This document shows, one piece after another, positions 33,084 through 45,200 of a stretch of DNA of 64,000 nucleotides. The stretch is taken from contig JAFCMP010000335.1 in assembly GCA_017506865.1 (NCBI GenBank), positions 248,001 through 312,000 of the forward strand, in the 5' to 3' direction. The notes under the pieces are model-generated. The model saw nothing but the letters and a program-made list of their open reading frames with translations. It was not told the DNA's origin and searched no databases. This DNA is from Tribonema minus (taxonomy: Eukaryota > Sar > Xanthophyceae > Tribonematales > Tribonemataceae). Position numbers and translations under genes: made by a program. How positions within the stretch are numbered: position 1 is the stretch's first letter; each line of letters opens with the position of its first letter.

Positions 33084-33087
33084 GTAC
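33084..33087. repeat. GTAC at the 3' end of LINE-B copy 2
   Basis: Directly follows the tail AATTAACAAAAA. Partner of 27564-27567. Confidence 0.55.
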
Positions 33088-33728
33088 AAGTTGCTGTATC
33101 TTCGCTTAGTATGTTCCAGTATGGATCTGCAAAGGAAAACGTCACTTGCTTGGTTCAGGTGCGCTGATTGCCGCAACGCCCACTGCCAGAGAGAAGCTTT
33201 GCTGCAGGCACGCATTCCACAATGCCTGTGCAGAGTGTGTGATGCATATTGAATGTCGCTTCAACTGACCTTTGCTCTTGCTTGCTGAACTCACGCTTCC
33301 ACAGGCGCGTCGCAATCACTAGGTCGGCGGGCAACTCTTGGTGCGTCAGCATGCAGAACAGCTTGGGCTGGTCGCCGGCACTCTGCTGTTGTATGGGGCT
33401 GTAACGCTCAATGAGGGCCTTCCGAAACTTGCTGTTTACGCCCGAGCCCCTGGACTCTTGAGAAGTGCCAGAGCGTTGAGATTTTTCCTCTGACGGTGAG
33501 CTAGGAGCAGCAGAAGCCTGAGCGTCAGATGGCGTAGAAGCCAGCGCTGCCACCTCCCAATGGGCAGAGTGGTAGCGCAGCTTGTCGATGGATGCCTCTG
33601 TGGCCAGATCAGCCCCAGAACCGGTGATATAGGAAAGGTCGTGACACAGGATGCAGTCACCTAATGCAGCTAGAATAATGCCAGCACCTCTGTAAAACTG
33701 ACGAGGCCTGAGCCGCGAATTGAACAAC

Positions 33729-33856
33729 ACAATGTACACAATTGACAATGTACACAATTGACAATGTACACAATTGACAATGTACACAATTGACAATGTA
33801 CACAATTGACAATGTACACAATTGACAATGTACACAATTGACAATGTACACAATTG
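33729..33856. repeat. Perfect 16-bp minisatellite, 8 copies
   Basis: ACAATGTACACAATTG is repeated eight times without a mismatch (128 bases). Each unit holds two 6-bp palindromes, TGTACA and CAATTG, and one GTAC. It lies at the 5' end of the HNH-type frame on the minus strand and stays open in that frame. Confidence 0.9.
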
Positions 33857-34359
33857 ACATTCTCACAAGCGGTGCTGGCAGCAGTACAAGCGGCGATGGC
33901 AGCAGATTGCTAATCAGCTTCGCAAAAGCGTCCTCAGCCTATTCACTGCAGCATTTGGTGGAGAAAAGCTCGCTTTCAACTCTGTTCATAGCGGCAACAA
34001 CGCCCCTCTGTTGTGATTGCAGAGCACTTTACATATGTTGCTGCGACAGCTTTGTCAAGATGCTTGAAGTGGTGTGGCAATCCTCATATCAGAGCAGTGC
34101 TGCAATCTGATGACTGCCAAGCAGTTACAGCAAAGACCTCACATGGCAATGCGCAGCAATATGTCACGCGAGGCGAGCGTCACTTCAAGCTGTTTGACAT
34201 CATGCGGCAGATGCCGTGGCCAAGCCAGCCTTGTAGACCGGGCAGTGCAGAACGGCTTGAATGCGGCCTTGGCGCAGAACTACATAGTGCGTACATCACG
34301 GAGACTTTAAGGCTGCAATCTTCTCCGCAGTTTGTACGCCTTACCTTTGCGATGAGAGC
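33857..34359. other. Intergenic stretch, nothing recognised
   Basis: A plus-strand frame is open (GERHFKLFDIMRQMPW near 34165-34215) and may be a degraded upstream part of the repeat gene that follows, but no domain is recognisable. Confidence 0.3.
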
Positions 34360-35630
34360 ACGCCACCACTGCGGCCGAAGGGGGGCATCTGCAACTGCAA
34401 CAGTGGCTACAAAGGAAGGGGCTGCACCTAGAACACGGATACATGCAAAGCTGCTGCAGCAGGCGGACACCTCGAGGTGCTGCAGTGGCTGCGGCAGACC
34501 GACTGCGGCTGGAGCGCGGACACGTGCCTCATGGCCGCAGCGGCCGGGTACCTCGAGGTGCTCCAGTGGGCACGCGCAAACGGCTGCCCCTGGGACTCTG
34601 GCGGCTTTGGCGTCTGCTCATCAGCGGCTGGAGGGAGGAGGCCACCTTGCGGTGCTGCAATGGGCACGAGCAAACGGCGCACTGCATGCTCGTGTACCTG
34701 CTGGCAAGCCGCAAGCAAAGAGCATCTTGATGTACTGCAGTGAGCGTGCGCTAATGGCTGCCCCTGGAACAACTTAGTGTGCTTTACTTATCTCATGCAC
34801 GGTCACCTTGAGGTACCTGGTGCAGTGGGCTTATGCCAATGGCTGCCCCTGGGACCCAATCTACGCTAGTGAGTACGCTAAGGAGCAGAAGAACCTGCAG
34901 CAGTGCCGCAGAGGGGCTTACATCCAAGGATACCCGGCGCACGCACTGACGTGCAGCATTGCTGCTGCATCACGGGGGCATCTCCAGATGCTGCAGTGGG
35001 CCCACGCCAACGGATGCTTCACGGAGGAGGACACCTGCAGCAATGCTGCGGCACAGGGGCGCCTCGATGTGCTGCAGCGGGCACGCGTCACCGGACTCCC
35101 CTGGGACGAGCGGACATGCAGAGAGCTGGCGTAGCGTGGTGACCTTCATATGCTGCAGTGAGCGCGCACCAGCGGCTGCCCCGCCCCTGGGAGCAGAGGC
35201 CGCCGCAAGCAAGAAGCTTATCGAGGTGCTGCACTGGGCGCACGACAACGGGTGCCGCTGGCATTAGAGGACGTGCAAGGGGCTAGCTAACACACGCAAC
35301 TTTGAGTCCCTCAAGTGGGCGCACGCCAGCGAGTGTCCCTTGGATAAGCAAGTCTGCGAGCACGTGACCTTGCACGGGGACTTGAACACGCTGCAGTGGG
35401 CGCGCTCACACGGGTGCGCCTGGGACAAACAGACGATATGGCATGCCAGAGCTGTGGGCAGCACCACGTGGCTGAGCGGGCCTGCGCTTGCCCACGGGTG
35501 TCCAGCTTACGAGACTTCAGCCTTTGAATCAGGTTCTATAACTAGCGCGTGTAGCGCTGCATCAGCTGTGGAGTACATTGTTGTCGTCTGCTTCCAATAC
35601 ACACATACACATGGGCTCGTGCAGGTTTGA
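34360..35630 (+). pseudogene. Decayed ankyrin-like LQWARANGCPWD repeat gene
   Basis: Repeats of about 26-33 residues of the form GHLEVLQWARANGCPWD...TC..AA follow each other: GGHLEVLQWLRQTDCGW (about 34465), GYLEVLQWARANGCPWD (34546), YLVQWAYANGCPWD (34814), GHLQMLQWAHANGC (34976), GRLDVLQRARVTGLPWD (35056), IEVLHWAHDNGCRW (35219) and LNTLQWARSHGCAWD (35382). Frames change between them and stops interrupt, for example TGA at 34741 and TAG at 35132. Such ankyrin-type arrays are abundant in brown-algal and oomycete genomes and in large DNA viruses. The repeats are thought to mediate protein contacts. This copy is a pseudogene. Confidence 0.7.
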
Positions 35631-36297
35631 CGTGCAAGGACTTGCTGCTGGTTGCTGCTGCTGCTAACGATGATGACAGTGATTGCAATATTGGGCACTG
35701 AGCTGTAGCGATGCCTGGCTTGCCTTTGATGCTGTTGCTCTTAATGACCTTTCTAGCAGGTGAGTCAGTCGCATTGTTGTCCTGGCACATATTTGCTCGA
35801 CTGCAAGAACTGAGTGATGCCAATAGTGATTCACTATGCACTGTAAGAAGTTCACAAACTTCCCTAGGTGACTCTCCAATTTCCGCCGCAAGATCGGCCT
35901 ATTAGCAAAGAGGATTTTCTGCTGGGAACGGCGCTCGCATTGTGGCTGGCTTGGGCTTGTAGTTGAGACGAACTCAGCAGTGCAGGTTCAAGGAGAAAGC
36001 TGTTTTAAGCCGTCGGGCACCGTGTCACTGAGTACACGTGCGGGGCCGCTGCGCCACCCTAGAGATCCAGGCAAGCTTGTAAACATGACAGCCTGCTTAG
36101 CATGGCATGGCGTGGCTTTAACACTCGTTATGAAGTCTTTGATCTTTTAAGTGCATGTGAGTCGCTCGTGATTGCGCTGCTTGGCACGTGCTTGGCACGC
36201 GACACAAGCTGCACGCCTGCTCCTGAGACTGATCCTCAAGAACGCCCGGCATTTATTTTGCGCTCACCTGATGGTGCTGGATGTGACTGATATACAG
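35631..36297. other. Upstream region of the ABC transporter gene
   Basis: No coding frame with known motifs. The promoter and 5' UTR of the gene starting at 36298 should lie here, but I see no clear TATA or other element. Confidence 0.4.
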
Positions 36298-39200
36298 ATG
36301 GCTGGCGGTGCGGGAGCTACGGTGTCCGAGCCGCCTGACACGGGCACCGACATCGTCAAGCCTCAACTAGCACCTCTCGATGCCACCCAACTTGAAGGCC
36401 AGGGTGCCGATGGCAGCAAGGGCAAGAAGAAGAAGGAGAAGGCAGAGGCTGTGTCGCTGCGCAAGCTCTTCTCCATGGCGGATACCGAAGACAAGGCAAG
36501 GGCTGAGCGTGTAATATGAACTTGCAGTTTATTCCAGAACGGCGACGCGCCATTTGTTTCGTTAGGAAGCTACTAATCCCTCAGCATGTTTAACAAGCCT
36601 TCTGGTTCTGATTGGCCTCAATGATTGGCGTAATGCCAACTTCACCCGTGCTTGACTCGGATGATTGCAGGCAGCATCACGTTTCACCTCCCACCACAAT
36701 GACTTGACGTGACTTGACGTACCTATTTTTTTGCTGCATCTTAGGCACTTTCGCTCACTTTTTCCTAATGTTTTCTCAGTTGGTGCCATTTTGCCGTAGT
36801 GTCTCACATCGGGACCGCTCATGTCTTGCTCTGCCCACTCGCGCAGATACTGATGGCAATCGGAGTGGCGGCTGCGCTGGTGTCTGGCGCAGGGATGCCC
36901 TACTTCATTGTCTAGTAAGTCCTCGGTTTTGTGTACACCTTAGGTTGAGGTCAAGGTTGGGGTATTGCCCATCTCGACTGTTTCTGCGGCTGCAGGTCGT
37001 CTGGCTCGTGATTGTTTGATAGAGGAGGCCTTGCTTGTAGCAAGGGCATGGCACTCACATACATGCAGACTTCATGGAGTACATGGACTGTTGATAAAGG
37101 TTCACATTTTTTGTCAGCTGGCATCAGGGTGCCTGCACTGGTTGAACTTTGAGCGCGTCACTTTGGTCTACTGGGCCCCAAAACACACATTAGCCTGTAC
37201 CATTTGAACACACCTATACGAGCTTAGCCCTTTTCTTTCTGACAACAGTTGAACTGTAGAATTGGCAAGTGCATGTGGAGAGAACTGGAGTGTCACCGAT
37301 TTGATCACCTCGACTTTCGTGTGGACCACTCGTATGCCTGCATGCACATTGTTATACATGTTGTCATTCGCCTCTCTCTCTCCTGTAAAGCTTTGTGATG
37401 CACCAGTCACGAAAGCACATAGCCGCAAGACTGGTGGACCTGCACCTCACACCCAACACGTGTGGCGTATATCTGATGCAACTACTGAGTACATGTGACC
37501 TTGTTTGCCTAGGTCCAGTGCCAGTTCACGAGTACATTATGAGTACATTAAAAGTACATTGTCACATCACCTCGGCCACACCGCAATGATCATCTAATCA
37601 ACTGGCAATCACCCCCTCTCCTCTACTTGCAGTTTCGGCAAGACCCTGGATGGCCTGAACGACAACGCCGACGTCCTGGGCGTAGTCAGCGGCTTCTGCA
37701 CCGTGTTCCTGGTTGTGGGCGCCGTGTCGTTTGCCGGCGGCTTCACCTTTGTGCTGTGCTGGACCATGTCCGGAGAGCGCCAGGCGCTGCGCCTGAAGGA
37801 GGCGTACGTTAAGGCCATCCTCAGGCAGGCAAGTGCACGACATGTGTATAGTTCATAAACTGAGGCAGTAGGTTCTTGTATCTCACATTGTCGCTGCATT
37901 GTGAAGTTGTAAAGATAAGGGTTCATCAAGAGGATAGGCCATCCTCAGGCAGGCAAGTGCACAACGCGTATGCAGTGTATACAATTGAGGCAGCAGGTAC
38001 TTTGGTCTCATTGTCATGGCATTGTACAGTTGGGGTTTGATCAAAAGGGTCAGTTTAAGGCCATCCTCAGGCAGGCAAGTGCAACGCGTTGTATACGTAC
38101 ATGTACTCAGAGCTGTACACTATGATGTGTGCACATCACAAGCGCGCATTGTGTGGGTATGTACAAGTGCTGTGAACCTTGTACACATATGACGGTGCAC
38201 GCACCTACGCACGCGTGTGCGCATCACAGACACATGTGTGTGTGAGTGTGGGTCATGCCCACTTGAAGTTTGCTTGAAGCTTGAGAGGCGCCGCCATGGA
38301 TGTGAATGCTGGTCATGCTCGCTTGAAGCCTGAGCGCTGTGCGGCTCTCCTTGTGTCGCATGCAGCATGCTTGTCACGTCGTCGCGCCGCCTGCATGTCT
38401 CAGCAGCACCAAGCAGTGCTGAGCTGACATTCTCTTTGTGCTGTGCAGTGGCGGATTACGGCTGTGTAAGCTGCAGGTGCTGCGCCTCAGTGAGGCTAAT
38501 GTCCCAGCCATTGTGTGGCCGACATACTTTAGTTGCCCGGAGGGAGGCTTCATAGAAGTTGAGGCGCGTTCAGTGAATGGAAATTGTTCATGGGTCCATT
38601 CCGTACTGCTAAAGCTCGTCGTGGCAACTTTCGCTGCTGCATGACGGTGATGTGATGTGATGTGTGAGGGCAGCTGCTGCAGCGCAGTCGATTGTGTAAT
38701 GTTTATTAATATGCTTGTGGAATCGGCGTTCAACGTACGTATAAGTACGTATAAGTATGTACACATCGCCCACACCGCCCTGCGCACCAGCGCAATTTGC
38801 AAGTCATGCCAAGAGATCAGCTGCTGCTGACACTGTGCCCCTGATGCTGCCTCGCTCAATGCACACCCGGCCACAATCTCATGAAGGTCATGACATGACT
38901 AGTGGCTTACGTTTGAAATCCTGCCAACCACCTTTCTGTGTGCAAGCTGATCCTTCCGCAAGACTCAAGTAATGATGTGTCCCGCTGTGCCCCCCCCCCC
39001 CCCCCTTCCCCCTCCTTCAGGACATTGGCTGGTTCGACGAGCACCCCGCGGGTCAACTTCCGAGCATGGTGACGTCCCTCATGGGCAAAGTTCAAGACGG
39101 CATCGGCCGCAAGGTTGCGGACGCCATCATGAACTGCGCCAGCGCCATCGGCCAGCTGATCGCTGCCTTCTACCTCAACCCCGTCCTCTCAGCGATCCTG

Positions 39201-42200
39201 CTGTGCTGCCTGCCGGCGGTGGGCCTCTCGGTGGGCCTCGTGACCATGCTCATGAGCAAGTCCACGATAGAGGGGCAGGGGCACTACAGCCTCGCCGGCG
39301 CCGTCGCGAATGAGGTGAGCACTGCTGCTCTGGTTTCACCCATACCCTAGTTGTTCCCACGGTATCACACCTGCGCTAGCTTTGAGGGTGGTCTGCAAAA
39401 CTAGGGTTAGGGGTAGGGCCAGGGGCTGGCTGGCTGGCTGGTGCCGTCGCGAATGAGGTGAGCACTGCTGCTAGTCAAGCTGAACCTATTTGAATTCCCC
39501 GTACTACTCCTGCCCTTAACCTTAAGGTTGTGTGCTTAACTAGGATTGGGGGCACGGCCAAAGCTGGCATGTGCCCACTGGCGCCGTCGCGAATGAGGTG
39601 AGCACTGCTGCTGGTTAACCGCCTTATTGTATTTGCCCATAACTACACGTGCCGTAAGCTTAGGGATTTTTTGCGCAACTAGGGTTAGGGGTAGGGCCAG
39701 GGCTGGCCGGTGCCGCCGCGGATGTGAACCTCACTTTCAAGTGAGCACTGGGTGAATTGTTGCTCCGCAACTAGGGTTTGGGGCAGTGCTTAAGAGTGCT
39801 TAGAGCGGCCATGTCACATCACGCCTGCACTCACAGGTGGCAGGCCTGAAGGTCAATTCACGAGTTGGTTTCAATGCCATGTACTTTGTCAAAAACCTCT
39901 GGCGGCGATGCCCATCTTGGCGGACACATCCGCCGCTGGCGCACACGTCACTGCTGAGCGTGTCAATGCGGACATGACTCAACCGATACAGTACGCAGTA
40001 CACCAGTACTGCACCTGTTTGTGCGTTCTCACAAATGATGTGTTACATTGACATTGAACTGGTCTTTTGCACCGCACGCTAGTACAGTAGTGAGACACTG
40101 TCAAAGTGCTAACAAGGATACATGTATATGCTAATTGCAAGCTGGACATCCACCATTTGGGCTTTCTCGCGCCCTCAGCGACAATCAATAAAAAGTACAA
40201 CACACCATCGCAGCACTTGAGCGCGCACTGCACCACCACCGACTGCACCGACTCTGAACCGTGACTGTGCTGAATTTAGACTGCTCTCTGTGTCAGGTGA
40301 ACTGATCTTCCGTCCCACACGCCAAGACACTACACCATCACACTGCTTGTGCACTGCCCCACCAGTGACTGTACTGACGTTGAACTGCTCCCTTTGCGGC
40401 AGGTGTTCGCTGGCATTCGCTCTGTTGCCTCACTGTGCGTCGAGCCCTGGGAGGTGGCACCATCGCAACGCCTGTACCGACTCTGAACCGTGACTGTACT
40501 GACTCTGAACTGCTCCTTGTTGCAGGTGTTTGCTGGCATCTGCACTGTCGCCCGCTGCCCTGGGAAGTGGCACCATCGCAACGCCTGTACCGACTCTGAA
40601 CCGTGACTGTGCTGACGCTGAACTCTATCTGCGACAGGTGTTCGCTGGCATCCGCACGGTCGCATCGCTGTGTGCGGAACCCTGGGAGGTGGTGCGCTAC
40701 AGCAAGTACCTCGTTCAGGCGGAGGCGGCGGGCATCAGGAACGGTCTGCAGAGCGGTCTCGGGCAGGGCGCGGTCTTCATGAGCTTCTTCCTGGCCTACG
40801 CGCTGGCCTTCTGGTGAGCACTGATGCGAGTTGCTGTGCGTAGATGCTTGTACCTCTGATTGGCACATTTTGGGCTTCGCTCGAGCCATACTGCCGTGCC
40901 TGTGTGCTTGTGTTGTGCGTTGTGGGCTTCACTTGAGTGAGTTCATGCTGCCATGATGCTCCTGATGGCATTGTCAATCGACGCAGCGTACTGTCGCAAC
41001 TGCTGCCAGGCAGACAGCAAAGTCATGTTCACACCATAGCTACGAGTATGTGTCAAATGCGTGATTACAGCTCACAAATAGCTCAATCTGTGCTACCCCC
41101 TCCCCCCCCCCTGTAGGTACGGCATCAAGCAGGTCTCGGGCGACCTCGAGGACGGCTGGGTTAGGGTTAAACAATGCGCGACAACATATCACCTACGGCT
41201 AACATCTCTTCCCCCCCCCTGCGCCTCCTCAGGTACGGCATCAAGCAGGTCTCCGGCGACCTCGAGGACGGCTGCGTGGAGAACTGCCAGACGGGCGGCA
41301 AGGTCATCTCCTCCATCTTCGGCGTCCTCTTCGCCTCCATGCAGCTCGGCCAGATGACGCCGGGGCTCACGGCGCTGTCGCTGGCGCGCGCGTCCGCGGT
41401 TGCCATCTTCAAGACCATCGAGCGCGTGCCTGCTATAGACCCGTTCAGCGACGCGGGTGCGAAGCCTGCGACAGCGCGTGGCGCGCTGCACATCGACGGC
41501 GTCGGCTTCCATTACCCCGCGCGCCCAGACGAGGTGGTGTATGGGCGCGTTGACATCAGCATCCAGGAGGGCGAGACGCTGGCACTGGTGAGTGAGTTTT
41601 GCGCGGGGGACTCGCTCGAGACTCATTGCAAGAGTGATTCGGAGGGAGTCTTGAGTCTCAATAATTGTATGTCCGGATATCAGCATCCAGGAGGGCGAGA
41701 CGCTCGCGCTGGTGAGTGAGTGAGTCGGGATTCATGAGTCAAAGAGACTCAATGCAACAGACTGGGACTCATTTGTTGAGTACTCATGCAGGGTGAGTCT
41801 TGAGTCTTGATCGTAGTAATATGTCAGGGCTCAGCATGTTTTATCAGCTTCGAGGAGGGCAAGACGCTCGCGTTAGTGAGTGAGTCGCGCAGACTCCCTA
41901 GCAACTCATGTGTCAAAGAGTCATTTTGAAGTTAGTCTTGCAGTCACGGTAGGGGCTCAGCTGTTTTGGTGGGGCCAGCTGCTGTTTGCCCCCCCCCCCC
42001 CCCTCGCCCCACATGTGCCCAATGCGGCGCCAACAAATACTGGGTGTAACTGACGACGGCTGTAACTGCCGCTGCTCGTGGCACTGCTCAGGTGCGCCCC
42101 CCGGCTAGAGCACCATGACCAAGCTTGTAACTGATGACGGCAGTAACTGCCGCTGCTTGTAACTGTAAATGCGCGCGCAGGTGGGTCCCTCTGGCGGCGG

Positions 42201-45200
42201 CAAGAGCACCATGACCAAGCTCCTGCTGCGCTTCTACGACCCCACATCCGGCTGCATCCGCCTCGATGGCGCCGACATCCGCTCCCTCAACCTCAACTGG
42301 TACCGCCAGCAAATTGGCTACGTCGGGCAGGAGCCGGTGCTGTTCTCAGGTAATTTTAACCAATACCCCAAGTGCTGGATGTGTTGCGGTAAGAGACAGT
42401 ATTTGGGGACTGGCGCAGTGCAGGAGTGACCATACGCCACTGAACACATGCCGTTCCTCTTCACAATTCAGACCTACCTTAGCGTTAGGGTTACTGGTGG
42501 TGGTGCTCAGGTATTGAGCGTGCGCGCTCGGGCTGGGCCGGGCAGCTTGTCGCATTAGCACAACATCATAACACTTCGTGGGCAGGCACGCCACGGTGCT
42601 GCAGGAGTGTGTGTTTGCGGCACGGCGTGATGTCGTGATCAGCAAGATGATCATGACTCTGTTGAACTTCATGAACTTCAACTTGAAGCTGACGGCGACG
42701 CTCCAGGCACGGCTTGCACCATGCGCAATATCCAAGACTGCTCTTCTGGTGTTGCGGAATGTGGTTGGCACTTGTGTCCACGTTACTATTGATGGTTGCA
42801 AGTATGATCAATTCAACACTGAATTATACACGAAGGGAATTCTGACACCTCGTGCGTGCTGATTTATCTGCCTGCAGGGTCCATCCGCGACAACATTGCC
42901 AATGGCAAGCCCGGCGCAACCGATGAGGAGATCACCAACGCTGCAAAGGTGCGTAAGCACGGTGATGTGCCACCTTTGAAGTTTGCTGCCATTGCGAGTG
43001 CGATCGTGCCGCGGATGCTGGGGCGGACACCTCAGTGTTGAAGTATCAGGTAGCCGGGCACACACACAGGCACATCGCTCGTCGGCCGATACTCCACCGA
43101 CATATCAGGTGGATGCGGACAGCTCATGGTGGTGCTTGGTCTGCTGTCTCCTCATCTGAATGTGCGATGCTGAGAGCTTGCCACTTTGTTCAGGGCGTCA
43201 TCCATTCACCCATTCATTCATTCATTCATTCACTCATGTGATTTGCGCGACGTGCGCGTCCACACGCGATCGCAGGCCGCCAATGCGCACAATTCCATCC
43301 AGGGGCTTAGGGCTTGACATCTTTATCCAGGGCGTCGTCCATTCACGCGCTCATTCACTCATTCACTCACCCATGTAAGTTTCACGCGACACGCGCGTCG
43401 CGCGAATCGCAGGCCGCCAATGCGCACGAGTTCATCAAGGGCTTCCCCAAGGGTTACGGCACCAATGTCGGCGAGGGTGGCCTGCAGCTGTCAGGCGGCC
43501 AGAAGCAGCGCGTTGCAATCGCGCGCGCCATCATCAAGGACCCCGCCATTCTGCTGCTAGGTATGCATGTGCTTCACAGTGTGACATTGATGTTAAAGTT
43601 AAGATATGGCTCACCAACATTGAAGTTTGCGGATTGCTGGAGGCAATGAGTGTGCATCATTGAAGTTGAAGTTCTGCCCGGGACTGTCTGCAGTGAAGTT
43701 TATGATTATGGATGGCTGGCATCGATTTGTGAGGCATACTGAAGCAGCACTTTGCCATTGCCCAGGCCATCATCAAGCCCCCACCATTCTGCTGCTCTGT
43801 GTGTGCTTCCGCTCGCCACGGCCTGTGCTGTCAGAGACCGCGATGCTGGTACTGGCGAGACCTGCTTGCTCGCAAGTGCTGGTTGTTGTGACGGAGAGTG
43901 AGCGCATGACGTTGCAGCTGTTTGGTAGCGCTGTCTTCTGCATGGACCCACCCGTAGCGCAATGTGCGCTGGTGCAGCAGATTCAGACCCCGTGGACGGC
44001 CAAAACTCTTCCGCTGTGAGCGCTCACCCCCAACACACAGCGCACTGTCGCACAACGGTCATACAGCGGCCATCTTCATCCGCTGCAGCCTCGCGCGCGT
44101 GAACTGACACGGCGCCTCTGCCGCTGAGCGCTGCTGCTGCGGACGAGGCCACCCTGATGCGCTTCGCACTGTCGCACAGCAGGCAAACAATATTTGCAGT
44201 CTAAGAAGACCCCCCATTTGGGGGCCATCTTCATCCGCGCTGCGGCCTCGCATGCGCAAGAACTGACACACGGCGCCACTGCTGCTGAGCACTGCTGCAG
44301 ATGAGGCCACCCTAATGCGCTGCGCACTGTCGCACATCGGACACGCAATGTATGTTGAAGCCTAGACCCCCCTAACACGTTCCATTCGTATCCGCTGCGG
44401 CCTCACATGCGCGTGAACTGACGCGGCGCCACAGCTGCACTGACACATGGCGCCACTGCTGCTGAGCGCTGCCGCAGACGAGGCCACCAGCGCGCTGGAC
44501 AGCGAGAGCGAGAAGGTCGTGCAGCAGGCCCTCGATAAGCTGCAGACGCTCAAGCGCCGCACCACCATCACCATCGCGCACCGCCTGTCCACCATACAGA
44601 ACAGCGACCGCATCGCCGTGGTCGCTAATAAGGGCATTGCAGAGATCGGTGAGCACTGCCACAATGACCTACCGTATGTATGGTAGTACATGCCTGTCCA
44701 CCATACAGAACTCAGACCGCATCGCCGTGGTCGCTATCAAGGGCATTGCGGAAATCGGTGAGCACTGCCACGAGTACCCTCTGTATGTATGTATATGAGT
44801 CTTAGCCTGTACTTTTTAAAGAGTTTGGACCTCATCGCCAATGGTCGCTAACATGGGCAGTGTGAGCACTGCCATGGTCTCCCTGTATGTATGGTAGTTG
44901 CCGGTGTGCCATACAGAAGTCGGACCGCATGGCTGTGGTCGCTAATAAGGGCATTGCGGAGATGGGTGAGCGCTGCCATGAGTACTTTCTGTATGTATGT
45001 ATGTATGGTAATAATCGCCTGTACGCCATGCAAAATTCGGACCGCATCGTCGCCGTTGCTAATAAGGGCATTGCGGAAATCAGTGAGCACTGCCATGATG
45101 TCCCACTGTATGTATGTATGGCAGTAGAAGCCTGTGCGCCGTACAGAACTCAGACCGCATCGCCGATGTCGCTACTAAGGGCATTGCAGAGATCTTTGAG

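Larger units (their letters stand above)
26208..33717 (-). pseudogene. HNH-type nuclease-like gene interrupted by LINE-B copy 2
   Basis: Minus-strand pieces fit one protein of the HNH_2-like kind seen in many copies in algae and fungi. An exon at about 33717-33295 encodes NSKFRKALIERY ... LFCMLTHQELPADLVIATRLWK and ends at donor GTGAGT. Beyond the LINE, exon 27285-27084 encodes SWRNGLLLVQPLAQAYDTGRLCL and ends at GTAAGT. Exon 26569 to about 26440 encodes LAFGQVDGRLLRSQP. A segment at about 26402-26208 encodes SPSWKDKIDWWIRTADKAAG. The expected pattern is C-x2-T ... H ... NGL.L...H..FD...L; here the usual His positions read Arg and Gln, so metal binding is doubtful. The 5.5-kb LINE lies in antisense between the first and later exons. 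Which bases at the LINE junctions are exon is unresolved. The family call rests on pattern memory only. Confidence 0.45.

Noticed and set aside
33729-33856. CRISPR-like array
   Set aside because: Units are contiguous 16-mers without spacers.
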